From positions 51,827,949 to 51,891,948 of the forward strand of contig CP136065.1 of the NCBI GenBank assembly GCA_032622095.1: a stretch of DNA of 64,000 nt, written 5' to 3'. This DNA is from Siphonodentalium dalli. Lineage: Eukaryota; Mollusca; Scaphopoda; Gadilida; Siphonodentaliidae. Below, one piece after another: positions 35,840 through 47,889 of this stretch. Position 1 is the first letter of the stretch, and every line of letters starts with the position of its first letter. A program made the position numbers and the translations under genes. The notes under the pieces were generated by a model. The model did no database searches. It was not told where the DNA came from and worked only from the letters and a program-made list of their open reading frames with translations.

Positions 35840-36955
35840 TTAGTAAAACTAACTTTCCTATGAATGCCAGACCAATTCGAATTATTTGATGCACAAGTAG
35901 TGCCAGTACTCCTCTATGGGTGTGAGGTGTGGGGCCATGAAAATTGTGCTATTATTGAGAATGTTCACCGACAATTTATGAAGCACTTATTGCGAGTAAA
36001 ACCTTCGACGGCTGACTACATGGTTTATGCAGAAACTGGCCGAATGCCATTAGAAATTTTAATTAAAACACGAATGATTAAATATTGGTGTAGAGTAGTT
36101 AACATGGATGAAAAGCGATATTCTAAAGTACTATATATATCAGTTATCACGCACGTTATTAGACGATTCAAATCACATCAGTTGGCTGAGTTCCATACGT
36201 CACACCTTAGAGTCATGCTCCAAGCTCATATATTTGATAGCGACATTGCGACAAATGTAGACCAACTTATCGAGTACGTGAAATGTAGTCTGATTAGCCA
36301 ATTCAGATCGAACTGGGAAGCAGATCTGCAAAAATCTAGCCGGGGAAAAATATATCAGATATTCAAACATGATATCTCATATGAAAGCTATCTAACCACT
36401 CCAAATGAATTTAATAGAACGATATTATGTAAATTTAGAACATCAAATCACCATTTGCCAGTGGAAACCGGTCGCTGGAATGGTACAGCTCTAAGGGAAC
36501 GAACATGCCCGCTATGTAGATATAACAGACTAGGAGACGAATTCCATTACCTATTTGAATGTGAAGCGCTTGAGTGCCAGAGAAAATGTCATATATCAAA
36601 AGAATACCTGAATAGACCAAACATTACAACAATGGATGAACTTCTCAATGTACAAAACCCATGCCAAATACGGCGTCTATGCAAATTTATACATACCATG
36701 TTTAACAGGTTCGACGAAAATCCGCCTGGTTGACATATACCATCTGAACTATTTAGTTATTGATACGTATTAAACATTTCGAACGAGTACATATAATATT
36801 CTAATCGTAACTACATGATCTCCAATTCCGCCATACATTTGTACATATTGTATATATATATATATATATATATACTTGTTACCAATTTTTGTATATAAGT
36901 TATGTTAATCTACATACGCATCTGCCATGTGTCATGAGAATAAATCATTGAGCGC
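35840..36955 (+). mobile_element. 5'-truncated LINE of a second family
   Basis: Similarity to LINE ORF2 starts near 35840 and runs to the stop at 36733. The 3' region holds a (TA)n tract (about 36850-36873) and ends near GAGAATAAATCATTGAG. The family differs from the 9.8-16.3 kb LINE, although both share the post-RT 'LLYGxExWG' region. Confidence 0.75.
35864..36733 (+). pseudogene. LINE ORF2 C-terminal part (289 codons, no RT core)
   Basis: Open from the ATG at 35864, an internal codon of the former ORF2. VPVLLYGCEVWG and AETGRMPLEILIKTRMIKYW are the characteristic region after the reverse transcriptase. TCPLCRYNRLGDEFHYLFEC is the C-terminal zinc motif. Endonuclease and RT catalytic residues lie upstream of the truncation and are absent. 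It cannot act alone. That 289 codons remain open suggests fairly recent insertion. Confidence 0.8.
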
Positions 36956-38240
36956 GGATCCCCAACAACATCGCTTTGGACCCATCAATTTATTTGTCAC
37001 CTGCTTGTGTCGGATATATATGCCATGTCCAAACGCTTGTCACTGCCTAAAGCCTTCAATATACTTGTTTGTACCTCTCTACATGTCCTGTTTATAAATT
37101 ATTCATATTATATTGATATAAATGGCGAAATAACAGGAATGTCACAAATTTGATTAAAATGACCGCATATGTCTTCTAATTCCAATTTAAGCCTGTTTAA
37201 GCCAACAAAAACTTTAGTGTGATTACAGAAGTATTCCAGCAGACGATTGCACCACTTGAATCAACAACACGCCATTTGAAATTACTCAAATTACGTCCAA
37301 ACACTCGATGTGAGTTTTGAAATATCACGCGGTCACCAGCATCGCTTTGTGCTAACCGCATCAGAGCAAAACAGCAGGACCCACCAACATCATAGCACTT
37401 CTGCAGGACCACTTGCCCAGGGGTGAAAACGCAACATGTATAGTGTCATGGTGCCAAATCAGACTGTGTGGCGTTAAACGTTTATTAATGCAGCGAATGC
37501 TTGATTGTTACAATATTTGTTTATTAATATTTTTTTTTTCTTCATAAAAACAAAACATGAATGAGCTGAACAGCTAAACAAAAACAACAGTACACTGCAA
37601 TACATGTATGCAATTAAATTATCAAGACATTATCAAATATATATATATTATGTACAAGTTTTGTCTTCTACATGTATTTATTTGGTAGATAGTGCATATA
37701 TCATGACATTATACAAAATATTAATCCAACTTGAACAATACTGAATAAAATTGAATATATTGGTCGTTAAGATAAGATCACCTGCACTTTGTGATTTGTT
37801 AATTGTCGGTCAATGAATAGCGTTATGGGCATATTCCGCAAGGGTGAACATCAAATCGTTTAATAATTTTCTCGTTTAGCGGCCGATCGGATTACAGCGT
37901 TGACCTGGGACTCATTCTTGAATGAATCGTTATCCAAGGATAGCGCCCACTAACAGCTATGTTCAAAGATCCATTATCATCATGGTTAATGGACGAGCGG
38001 GATTCGGAACTAGAATGGCGGGCGCAGGAAGAAGGTGAGACATTGTAGTTCCGAATGACCAGTTGCGAGTCCATTAACTGCACTTTTAATGGCAATTCCG
38101 AATGTATCATATAATATACACTTTTAGACTTTCGGAATACCGTCGAAGACAAATGATTGCTTGATTGATGTTTAGCGTCGTTTCAGCCTATAAGAATGCA
38201 ATTTTTCGTATCTTCTTAGTTTCGACGGGCACATATGCGT
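36956..38240. other. Intergenic stretch, one unassigned minus ORF
   Basis: A minus-strand ORF at 37197-37412 (71 codons) is cysteine-containing (KCYDVGGSCCFALMRL) and was not recognised; it may be a fragment. A second minus ORF at 37892-38152 is unsupported. At 38155-38190 is a copy of the TTGATTGATGTTTAGCGTCG dispersed motif. Confidence 0.35.
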
Positions 38241-38822
38241 ACAACCATTTCATGACGGGAGCTGCGCTGGGGCAACATTAAATACCCTGTACCAATGCAT
38301 TATCTTATATATGCGAGTCGACCATAGGTCGCCTCGCATATATTAGAGAATTCATTGGACTAACAATTGCTTTATCATTTTTTATCAATTTGTCTCACAT
38401 TCTTTAACAATTTTTATCATTTTTGCTTACATTCTTTAACAATTTTTTTCATTTTTTTATAATTGTTTCTTACATTCTATAACAAATTGTTTTTTTAATT
38501 CTTATATTCTTTAACAATTTTATCATTTATTATCATTTTGTCTTACATTCTTCAACAATTTGTTATCATGTTTTTCTTACATTCTTTATAAATTTGTATC
38601 ATTTGTTATCATTATTTCTTACATTCTTTAACAATTTTTTTAAATTTAAAAAAAAAATTCTTACATTCTTTAACAATTATAAAAAATAATATATAATTTG
38701 TAAGGCCAATGCGTTCTCTTATATATGCGAGGCGACCTACAGTCGACTCGCATATATAAGAGAATGCATTGGCACATGGTTTTCGCAAAAATTCAGGAAG
38801 ATCCCGTCACGGAAGGGTTAAT
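38241..38822 (-). mobile_element. piggyBac-like MITE P4, long spacer, reverse orientation
   Basis: The left end (CCATTTCATGACGGGAGCTG) corresponds to the right end of the other P copies, and the right end (AATTCAGGAAGATCCCGTCA...AAGGGTTAA) to their left end, so it is inverted. Hairpins at about 38291-38360 and 38705-38773 are the same 69 bp type, with the same GTCGACC/GGTCGC centre, as in the T elements. The spacer (about 38375-38700) is a degenerate minisatellite, unit like TTATCATTTTTTCTTACATT plus CTTTAACAATT. The left TTAA is mutated. Confidence 0.75.
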
Positions 38823-39086
38823 AGCAACCACCAAGGGTGCTTATACCTAAGGCAGGTGAATGACGTCATATAGTTTTTTTTATATCCATCAGTGATTTTT
38901 TAAGATCGCGGGTATAGATTTTGGAGAAATTGTCACGTGACTTCCGGTTAGCAACCGTGTGGAGATTGCAAAAACACGGAATTGGAAATGAAGCGTCGCG
39001 ATAAAAATGAAAGTAACTTCTTCACAACTTACTAAGAATTCACATGTGATTTAAGTCTATTAATGTTATTTAGACCAATTTCGTTT
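38823..39086. repeat. Duplicated block D, promoter-like sequence
   Basis: Duplicated with 51303-51561. It contains a CRE-like TGACGTCA (about 38871), an E-box CACGTG (about 38935) and TTAGCAACC (half of an RFX-like X-box). An ATG in good context (about 38988, ATGAAGCGTCGCGATAAAAA) follows. Together these look like a pol II promoter with a short first exon, but no downstream exon was found. Both copies of D end at CCAATTTCGTT and then diverge. Confidence 0.5.
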
Positions 39087-41309
39087 TTTTATTCGCTCCG
39101 TGTGGAGGTTATATCCTCCAAATCCAGAAGCAGGATGTAGGCGGTGCATTGTATGTTGACATGACACTGAAGCAACGTCGGACATCCTCACCTCAACACT
39201 TCGTACCAAAGAGACAGACACCACTTTCAAAAACATATGCCCATATATAATTCTTGCCCCCAAAACGGGATAATGAGGCTTAGATCCAGAACCTCTAACT
39301 TCAAACTCCAGGCGCTGTCAGCTCATCCTGTTCTCCTGAAAATAAGCTCAAATTGAACCTATTTTAAAAAAACACGAATAAGACCATAACGGCATTATTT
39401 GAATCTCTAAATCACGCTCTACATGTATATGAACCTAACTCGACTTAACAGATGTACATTCCTTATGTGTTTCCACTGTGGCCCGCGCCATAAAACTAAA
39501 TAACAGGTATAGGTCCACTATATGGGCTTATTGCAGAATCGAATAAGTCCAATATGAACTTGCTACCTAGGTGAATATTTTGGTCCAATATGAACCTATT
39601 TGCAAGAGGATGTCTTGGTCGGTTACATGAGCAACGGTCCGATAATGCATGTTGTCGTGAGAAGCTCTTCTGCCACATGCATCATCTATACATGACCGTT
39701 GGTAGCCGATCGCGTCCGAAGCTTGGAGTTAAAAGTTATGGATCTAAGCATGCATATTGTGTAGATGTGGTGCGACACACATGCAAACTAAACTGTGTCA
39801 GTAATAAGCCATTCAGTGTGGGGAAATCTGTGTGAATCAGATGTGATCCAACACAGCGCGCTGTTAATGCTATATTATCCATCTGATATGTATTCGGATA
39901 TTATAAGATCTCTAATATTTCATCAGCGTTGTACCAGATGAAGGATATCCCCTGGTGATAGGGCTCTGGTGGGCATATTTCAAGAACACCACAGAGGCTA
40001 CCAATAGGTAATCAGTAATGGCTTGCGGGCTATAATAGGAAGCCCAAGAGTGTTGTATCCAATTTTGTGCGAAATCTGTTTTCCCCTTGACCCGATTCAA
40101 GCTGTATAATTAAGTCGGTCGACAGAACATTGTCAGAGCTGCTGCACATGTCCGCATTTGTACGAGTTTGGTTTGGTTTTATTGCGCCATATTAGGGTGT
40201 ATATTGGCAACGTTATTTCGCCGTCCTAGGAGTGATGGAGTTAATGTGATTAAAAACGTACTCGGTATACTGCGTACTTGTTTTTATTGTGTGGCTAACT
40301 AGCGGGAGAATAACACCACTGTCACCACACAACGAGTGAGTGAGGGGTACGTGTTATCTGCATACACATTGTCATCGCACGAGTGAGTGGATATCTACAT
40401 AATTGTTGTTATCGATTGGCTCCATTGATAAGGCTTCCCATTCTATTTGTCTATGTCGGTTAGTTATAATCAGTGATATTCGCGGTGTCATCACCTTTTA
40501 TCAACGGCATCGGTGTACCAAAGTAATAGGTGTTGCATGTTTACCGATTAACCTTTCATCCAATTGGAACGTATGCGCCCTTTGTGAACACATATTATAC
40601 GTGACGCATGGTCTGCAAATATTTCATAATTATAATAACTTTATTTTGGCACGTCCGATTTTTTAAATGTTTTCACATGCTTCATCACGGGTGTGACTAA
40701 ACACCGCCCGGACCAGCCCGGACCAGCCCGGGCCAGCCCGGACCAGCCCGGACCCCCCATATATACTATATGAGTGATTTTAAGGCCAATATAAGTGCAG
40801 GGGTGTCATGGAAACCCACTCAGGGTCGCTATTAACCCTCAAAATTCCGTAAACGGCGAAAATTTTCGCCGCGAAATGAAGCTAACAGCCCGGACCGCCC
40901 CTGCTGCGTCCAGGTGTGATTTTAGTATCCATAACTGTGCGAGGGTGTTAATGAAACCCAAATACGCGCGGACAGTGGTCAAGGTCAAACGGAAGTGCCG
41001 TTTATTAACCCCTAAACTTCCCAGATTCATCTAGAATTACAAAATTGCGCCCCCAATAAACAAACTCACAGCCCGGACCCCCTTAATGTCATCGTACTTC
41101 TAATAACTCCTTACATATGTGTTGTGGAACTACCCTCGACTATCAAGCACACACCATATACACATACGAAAAAAATACGTATTAAAGCTCCAATATATTT
41201 TATATCTGTCTAATAATATTATATTGAGGGCGTTACCATTTCTGACTTAACGTTTGTCCTGTTTAGCGTTTCATGTAATTTGTCGTCATACCGATGTTGT
41301 CATTACGCC
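39087..41309. repeat. Duplicated block E, copy 1
   Basis: Matches 60893-62691 nearly base for base, from TTATTCGC...GTGTGGAGGTTATATCCTC to GTCGTCATACCGAT. Differences include an 8 bp GCATGTAC gap in this copy, which changes the frame of any ORF, so the block is probably non-coding. A ~445 bp stretch (40698-41142) is present only here. Its inner end contains GGGCGTTACCATTTCTGACT, a motif found elsewhere in the window. Identity of the element unknown. Confidence 0.8.
40698..41142. repeat. Insertion in block E: CCCGGACCAG minisatellite and ~170 bp degenerate repeats
   Basis: Absent from the second copy, where CTTCATCAC joins directly to CAAGCACACACC. It starts with about five units of GCCCGGACCA (40706-40756). 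Two further CAGCCCGGACC landmarks (about 40887, 41068), each after roughly 170 bp, and repeated TGTTAATGAAACCC / TGTCATGGAAACCC suggest a satellite. It could be an insertion here or a deletion from the other copy. Confidence 0.65.
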
Positions 41310-41362
41310 ACCTGTGGTGTTTCTAGCTTCTGTGAGTTTGATATTGTGTGGTGGACAGGGCG

Positions 41363-41829
41363 AATGTATTCTTGGAGATTTTGTGTACCTTACTCAATCG
41401 TACCGATAGAATCACGTAGATGCCGAAATTGTAAAGTTAACGTCACCGGTGTATAATATGTTTATGAAAATATGATAAATCGTATCGATAGAGTCAGGAC
41501 AGGCTGAAATTGTAAACTTAAAGTCACCGGTGTAATAATATGTTGTTGAAAATATAAATAATTTGATAGACTGAAAATAATATATAACCCATTGGGAGCC
41601 CCTGATGTATTCTTGTTTGTACCTTACTCAATCGTACCGATAGAATCACGTAGATGCTTAAATTGTAAAGTTAACGCCACCGGTGTATAATACGTTTTTG
41701 AAAATGTGTTAAATCGTATCGATAGAGTCAGGACAGGCTGAAATTGTAAACTTAAAGTCACTTGTTGTTGAAAATATAAATAATCTGATAGACTGAAAAT
41801 AATGTGTAACCCATTGAGAACCCCTGGTT
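41363..41829 (+). repeat. Tandem repeat, two ~235 bp units
   Basis: Each unit runs from ATGTATTCTTG through TACCTTACTCAATCGTACCG, GTCACCGGTGTA and TCGATAGAGTCAGGACAGGC to AACCCATTG(G/A)GA. Inside each unit a shorter repeat (TCGTATCGATAGAGTCA next to TCGTACCGATAGAATCA) suggests an older ~105 bp unit. Confidence 0.8.
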
Positions 41830-43349
41830 AGTGAAGTGCATTGTGGGAAGTCTAATTGGGATTCACCTCCATCTTTATTTTCTGGAATTATCACCAAGAT
41901 TTCTCCACTCTATTCTCTTAAAATGTACCCTGATCGGTCATATTCTTTTGATAATTCTATCTAAATACATCTTAGCTACTATTCGGATCTGCTGTCCCGG
42001 TCGAAGAATGTTTAGTTTGACCAAAACGGCTATTGACAAAAGTTTGTTTACAAAAATTGAGCATACTCAATGACCCGTAGGCCGTACACGCTGTAAATTT
42101 TTTATCGAAAACAAATTCAATTTCTTCCATCTAAAACATAATTACGCGCTGAACTCTGTCATTTTAAGAATATGGTAGTATTATACACATACACACCAAG
42201 TTTCAGCTCAAAATTTTGAAAAATGACAGTTTTATAGACATAAATCGATTTTAATGGCAAATCCCATCTTAAATTTTATCATCGAAAAAAAAAAATTCAT
42301 TTCTTCGATCTAGGAAATAATTACGTGATGTACCCTGTCATATTTGACAGGTTCTACCTGATAATTGTGTGACAGTACAGTCGCGTTACTTTATACGTCA
42401 ACATTGGTCATTATCACTCGACAAATTTATTTCGGTCTATCGTATCAACCCCTATTTCCCCCTCGTAGCCTGACTAAGTGTCTTTATCGCTCCACTAAGT
42501 TGTATCGTTTCATCGGTATAAATTCCATATCCAATTATCCACATATAACCAACCCAACCTCTAATCCCGGTCCAATTTATTTATTTCTTTCATCGGTATA
42601 TAGTCATGTTACGTAATATTTTATCTTGTGATACTTGTACTTATATGTCTATGGTATTACTATAGTATACCGTATATGTATATCAATTGCTATTCCTTTC
42701 TATATAATCCTGGTGCCAACTATAGAGATAATTTCAGACCCCCCCCCCCAATTTTATATAATTGCTGCTTTAGTACAGTCACGATGCATTACATGGCAAC
42801 ATCGATCCACTAATTTATGTCAGTTCATCAACTTCATCGGTACAAACCCCTTTTTTCTCCGAGTCCATATAACCAACCCAACATCTTATAGAACTCCATA
42901 AATGACTATTCTGGCACTATATAGAGATGACTAAGATTCTGACACCCCCCTATTTTATAGCCTTGTTGCAACAGTAGAGTTGATATGCATAATATGTCAA
43001 CATTGGTCGTTATTGCTCTACAAATTTATATCGGTTCAACCCTTAGTTCCCTGTATCGCCCACCCCTCCCTCAATTTATTTTTTCATTTGTATTATAGTC
43101 TCGTCACATACACATTTTATCTTTTGTAACTTTTGCTTCAAAGCGTCGAGATCCGCTGCAGACAATACAAAACTGACAACATTTTGAAATGTAAGCAGGC
43201 TTCAAACTCATCTTATCCAAGAAAAACTCTGGTTACATAAAAAATTTGTGTATACGGTGTACGCGCATTTGTTGCGTTAAAAACCAAAGGTCCCAAGTCA
43301 AGGTCCAAATCCCCAACACACTGATGTGAGGTTTAACTACATCTACATA
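41830..43349. repeat. Degenerate AT-rich repeats, C11 tract
   Basis: Recurrent, poorly conserved segments such as GTCAACATTGGTC(A/G)TTAT followed by (G/T)CTC-ACAAATTTAT and TCGGT...CAACCC occur near 42400, 42800 and 42990. CATATAACCAACCCAAC occurs twice (42541, 42866). A C11 tract lies at 42739-42749. It looks like an eroded tandem array. No gene. Confidence 0.5.
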
Positions 43350-43816
43350 CAGTAATGTCCAAAGTAATTCATAACTTAACCACAGCAAAATTGTGTGTAT
43401 TTTTTCATGATTCTAAATCCTGAAAAATTACCCATAATTATGCTGTGGTTAAAGGGTCAATTACTTTGGGCATTGCTGTAACCAATATAAGGATTTGAGG
43501 TATAATGATAACTCAATCATCATACAGTAATGTTCAAAGCAATTGACCACTTAACCACAGCAGAATAATGGGTAAATTGAGGATTGTAAATGCTGAAAAA
43601 ATACATAATTCTGCTGTGGTTAAGTGGTCAATTACTTTGGGCATTACTGTAACCAATATAAGGATTTGAGGTTTAATGATAACTCAATCCTCATACAGTA
43701 ATGTCCAAAGTAATTGACCACAGCAAAATTATTGGTAAATTTTCAGGATTTCAAATCCTGAAAAATTACCAATAATTCTGATGTGGTTAAGTGGTCAATT
43801 ACTTTGGGTATTACTG
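43350..43816. mobile_element. Three tandem copies of a TA-flanked palindromic MITE
   Basis: Copies at 43350-43478, 43525-43649 and 43696-43816. Each starts CAGTAATGTCCAAAGTAATT (or a variant) and ends with its complement, AATTACTTTGGGCATTACTG, and each is almost completely self-complementary. Each has TA on both sides. The copies are separated by the same spacer (ACCAATATAAGGATTTGAGG, then TAATGATAACTCAATC), so MITE and spacer were amplified together as a ~173 bp unit. TA target and ends suggest Tc1/mariner. No transposase. Confidence 0.85.
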
Positions 43817-44827
43817 TAACCAATACAATGATGTGAGGTTTAACGAGAACTCCATCCATATAACTAATAATTATGTGTGAAAATCAAAACAAAATAAATT
43901 CCATGATGGCGTCCAATATGGACTGCCTAATTCTGCTCCAAAACATGTATATTCAATATATGGATGTTTATTGGGGGAAACCGATTATTTCAATGATATT
44001 TTCATTAACTGTGATCCAAAACCCGACTTACGGGAGCGTGCGACTGTATCTTAAGCATATGTGCCTATTTAATGAGCCAACAATTGGAATCCCAACAGAG
44101 AAGATTGGCGTGGGTCCCTTGCGCGATCTGTCCATCGAAAACTATTTAGACATCTCAAGACACGTAAGACCCAATAAGTTAATATACAGAATAGATACAT
44201 CTATTGCCTGAGTGACTAATATTTATATTTGTTACAATGAGGTCAAATAGTTGCGAAGCCAGCACCACAATTCTTTCCCTCCATAGTAAATCTTAAAACA
44301 ACTTCTAAAGAATTAATAATTCACCTTATATTTGGTATGAAGCGTCCTTGGTTAACTGGAGTTCAGATTTGTTAACATCACGTCACCAAGGTAATTACTT
44401 GCGAAGCCACAGCCACAACTATTTCCCTCCATAGTAATTATCAAAACAACTTCTTAAGAACAATTGACCAGGTCAGTCGCGCAATTATTGGAAGAGCCAC
44501 GGTCAATCATTTTTTTTAAACCAAATGTTACATTTAAATTATTGCTTTATTTAACCAAAACAAAAATGAGAAAATTTAACTTTTACTACTTGCTAAATTT
44601 TATCTTTTAATTATTTCATTTAAATTTTAGTATTTACAGTATACTATGTCCAAGTCTTTATAATCTGTTGAGTGACCCACAGTCGTTTACTTTGTTATTA
44701 ATAATTTGAAGGATTACTTGTTTAAACGCAATTGTTATCAAAATATTTTATGTATTTTTTATAATTTCAATTTATATGTAATACCATAATCTTGGTGGCG
44801 TTACCATTTCTGACTATGGTTTTCTTG
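43817..44827. other. Intergenic stretch with a small degenerate direct repeat
   Basis: Segments 44250-44316 and 44398-44464 share GCGAAGCCA, CCCTCCATAGTAA and AAAACAACTTCT. Near 44796 is GGCGTTACCATTTCTGACTA, one of five copies of that motif in the window. The ORF at 43873-44211 (112 codons) starts with a plausible ATG but has no recognised domain; undecided. Confidence 0.45.
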
Positions 44828-45592
44828 GTATTATATACCGCTGGAGGAAAGATCGCAACGTGCGTAAGATGTAACTTGTGCTGGCTTTTCGTTGTGGTCA
44901 TGTGACCAAGCTAGAACTAACCTTAGCCAAATTTTCCATTGGCACCAACAGGCATGACGTGAAAATTCTCAAATACAGAAAATTATTCGTGGGTGGTTGG
45001 TTGTCTTTCTAAATGAATAATGACATTTCTTTATTCTCGAGATTGATTTCGATAAAGATGTTGAGAAAATCTATTTCGAACATGAATTTGATGACAAACG
45101 TTTGTTAAATTCCTTAAGGGCACATTTGCATAATTTCCTGGCAATTTGTTTTCAGGCCATTAACGTTGTTGAGTGACAGACTTAGAAATTACGGATATGT
45201 GTCTCACATATTTTGAGCAGATTTTATGGTGGCTAGGAAATTCCACAATTAACCCTTCCATGACTGGAGCTACATGAAAGTGCGAAAACCCTGTGCTAAT
45301 GCATTCTCTTATATGTGCAAGTCTCACATAGGCCGGTGAATTTTCTTATATACGCGAGCCTCGCATACATGTATATAATATAATGCACTGGCGTATATGT
45401 TCAAAGAAAATACTGTTAGGCCGGTGAATTTTATATACGCGAGGTCCCTAACAATATTTTGTTTGACCATAATAGCCAGTGCATTATCTTATATATGCGA
45501 GGGTCCCTATGGAAACTGGCATATTTCAGAGAATGCACTGGCACATGATCGTCAATGCTGCACCAGCGCAGCTCCCGTCATGAAAGGGTTAA
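44828..45592. repeat. Duplicated block F, copy 1
   Basis: Matches 63255-64000 with few differences, starting GTATTATATACCGCTGGAGG. The block ends with MITE P5. The second copy runs off the window edge. No conserved ORF. Confidence 0.85.
45249..45592 (+). mobile_element. piggyBac-like MITE P5 in block F
   Basis: TTAACCCTTCCATGACTGGA at the left and CCCGTCATGAAAGGGTTAA at the right: clean TTAA-flanked inverted ends. The interior is rearranged, with three TTATATA-type hairpin pieces and two GGCCGGTGAATTTT copies. The subterminal sequences (GGAGCTACATGAAAGTGCGA; GCTGCACCAGCGCAGCTCCC) identify left and right ends as in P1-P4. Confidence 0.8.
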
Positions 45593-45689
45593 AAATCCAC
45601 GATCCGATTTGACACGAAATTGCTCAAATTTAAAGGTATAATGTTCAGCTTACAACACAAGAGAAAAAGAAAAAATACTCGCAATCACT

Positions 45690-45930
45690 ATCAATTTCTT
45701 ACATTATTTTTACAATTTTTATAAATTTTTTCGTATATGCTTTAACAATTTTATCATTTTTTTCTTACATTCTTTAAAATTTGTTAAAATTTTTGTTACA
45801 TTCTTTAACAATAATATATTATAAAAAATAATATAAAATTTGTTAGGCCAATGCATTCTCTTATATATGCGAGGCGACCTATGGTCGACTCGCATATATA
45901 AGAGAATGCATTGGCACAGGGTTTTCGCAA
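45690..45930. repeat. Half P element: minisatellite spacer plus one 69 bp hairpin
   Basis: TTCTTACATTCTTTAACAAT-type units (about 45697-45840) lead to TTGTTAGGCC and a complete hairpin (45847-45915), then GGCACAGGGTTTTCGCAAAA as in the left subterminal region of P elements. The terminal CCCTTT/TTAA is missing. It is a truncated copy. Confidence 0.7.
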
Positions 45931-46130
45931 AAATTCAAATTCAAAAGCGTCCACGAGTTTAAGTCCAACACAAGTACGAACAATCATAATTGAGACTGTT
46001 CTTTATTATTTACTGGTTTTGGGGAACGAAAGCAATTACACGATTATTTGAATGTTTGCCAGCGTGATAAACCTTTAACACCTTATATTTACACTCCCAA
46101 ACGCATTCGCGCTGCGGAACATTAATTCAG

Positions 46131-46276
46131 GACGTTGATTGGTCGAAATTACGCCACATGACGTCGCACACTTAACCCTACTTGCTTACATTTTCGTAGA
46201 CGCAACTTGCAACGAGCTACGGGAATAACGGTGGAAATGGGCGCTCAATGCTATTTTAATCTGCCAGTTGACTCGG
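46131..46276 (+). promoter_or_regulatory. Candidate promoter and short first coding exon
   Basis: An inverted CCAAT box (GATTGGTCG, about 46137) and a CRE-like TGACGTCG (46159) lie ~80-100 bp upstream of an ATG in good context (46237, GGAAATGGGC). The frame reads MGAQCYFNLPVDS and stops at a consensus splice donor, GG/GTGAGT (46277). No second exon was recognised, so this is a hypothesis based on signals alone. Confidence 0.3.
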
Positions 46277-47889
46277 GTGAGTGTAAATATTAGTAATGGA
46301 CGTTTATTTTTGTTGCGTTCCATAGTGTATGGATGCCAGTAGGTCTGACATTAATGTTGTATCTACTCTATAGAACACAAGCAGATCAACATCCATTTTT
46401 TAATTAAAAGTTCGCCTCTTGTAAGTCGACCATGATTGACCATCAGAACCTCCTATACTATATCGGGGTCGTTGGAATGATTTAATTCTGTTTTGGTATA
46501 GAAAATGGCAAGGTTCATGCCACGGTGATCCGCTTCATTGTTTTCATGTGCTATCTGTGGATTCCGGGTTTTGTATATACTGCATGGTTGAGTGGAATGA
46601 TGGAATCAGGGAGCTAAATGTGTTCCAGAGTCGGGGAGCGACTGAAGGCAACTGAAGAATGACCTTCACCTGATACATGCGACACGTTGTTACGCCACAC
46701 CGTGGTGTTGCTTGGTACGCAGATTTTCATATTCTGTGGTCGATCGATAATCCACTGGGCGACTGTATTATTATGGTTACCGATAGAGTCACGATAGTAC
46801 AACAAAGATTAGCACATGTGTTTACGACACCGGTGTACTTGTGGGGGCATGTTTCTATTATGAAGGTTCGCTATCCCGAAGATCCGCTATTCCGAAGGTT
46901 CTCTATTCCGAAGGTTTTTGTTATTTTTAGGTTAATTCTATATTCTAAAGTATTGAGACTAATTTGAGAGGGTTCATTATCACAAAGATTCTTTTTACGG
47001 AGTGTGCGCTCACATCCGAACTGATCCTGCGCGCATACCGATACAGATACAGGAGGAAATAACTTAACTTAGAACATTAAATGTGATTTTGTTTTGTTTT
47101 CGCGGGTTTTCTTGTTAAAGGATGACATCGCGTTTATTTGATTTGTACATCATATCTAAACAAGAAAACCATAGTCAGAAATGGTAACGAGCTCAAGATC
47201 ATATACCCATGATTGTAATTATAGAATCTCTTTCATTTATCTTATTTGTAATTCGCACAATTTATCACAAACCAAAATTCAACATTATTGACATAATGTA
47301 AACGTCAATAAACGAAATTTAAATGCTCAACTACACCTTTTACCAGGCTCGGCCTCGGGGATCGCACTACAGCTCGGTATCGGAATCGCACTACCACTTT
47401 CACTGTGTCCAAATAATTAACATTATATAATTAGAACCCCCAGTGCTATGGCAGCGCCCAGGCGAAACAATAATTTGTACATTAGTATATTACAAGAAAA
47501 CCATAGTCAGATATGGTAACGCCCTCAAGATCATATAATTAGCCATAAATATAAATTATAATATAAAATATATTGGTTACATGAATGCACCGCCTCAGAA
47601 TTCCGTTAAAACAACTAATCCTTCAAATTATTACAAAATAACTACGGCTTATTACTGCAGTTTCTCATTCACCACACCAGAAAGCTTCTAAATGCGGATC
47701 AAAAATTGGGGGCATTGTGTTCCCGCCATAAAATCTTCAAGAGTGCATGACCCAGCCATTGTTCATACCTAAACATCGAACGCAATTAACGCGGTCATAA
47801 TAGTTACTATAATGCAACTATAAAACATCCAGCGAATACACACCCCACGAAAACCCGAAATGTGTTGTCCTGCGAGATATCCCATCGCT
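46277..47889. other. Intergenic stretch with dispersed repeat pieces
   Basis: 46607-46690 (GGAGCTAAATGTGTTCCAGA...) is repeated at 50335-50440. ACAAGAAAACCATAGTCAGA plus (A/T)ATGGTAACG occurs at about 47160 and 47491, each followed by CTCAAGATCATATA; these are inverse copies of the GTTACCATTTCTGACTATGG motif. GGATGACATCGCGTTTA occurs at 47121 and 50443. No gene. Confidence 0.5.

Noticed and set aside
37197-37412. Cysteine-containing minus ORF considered as an Ig-like or lectin fragment
   Set aside because: No convincing pattern of either fold; left unassigned.
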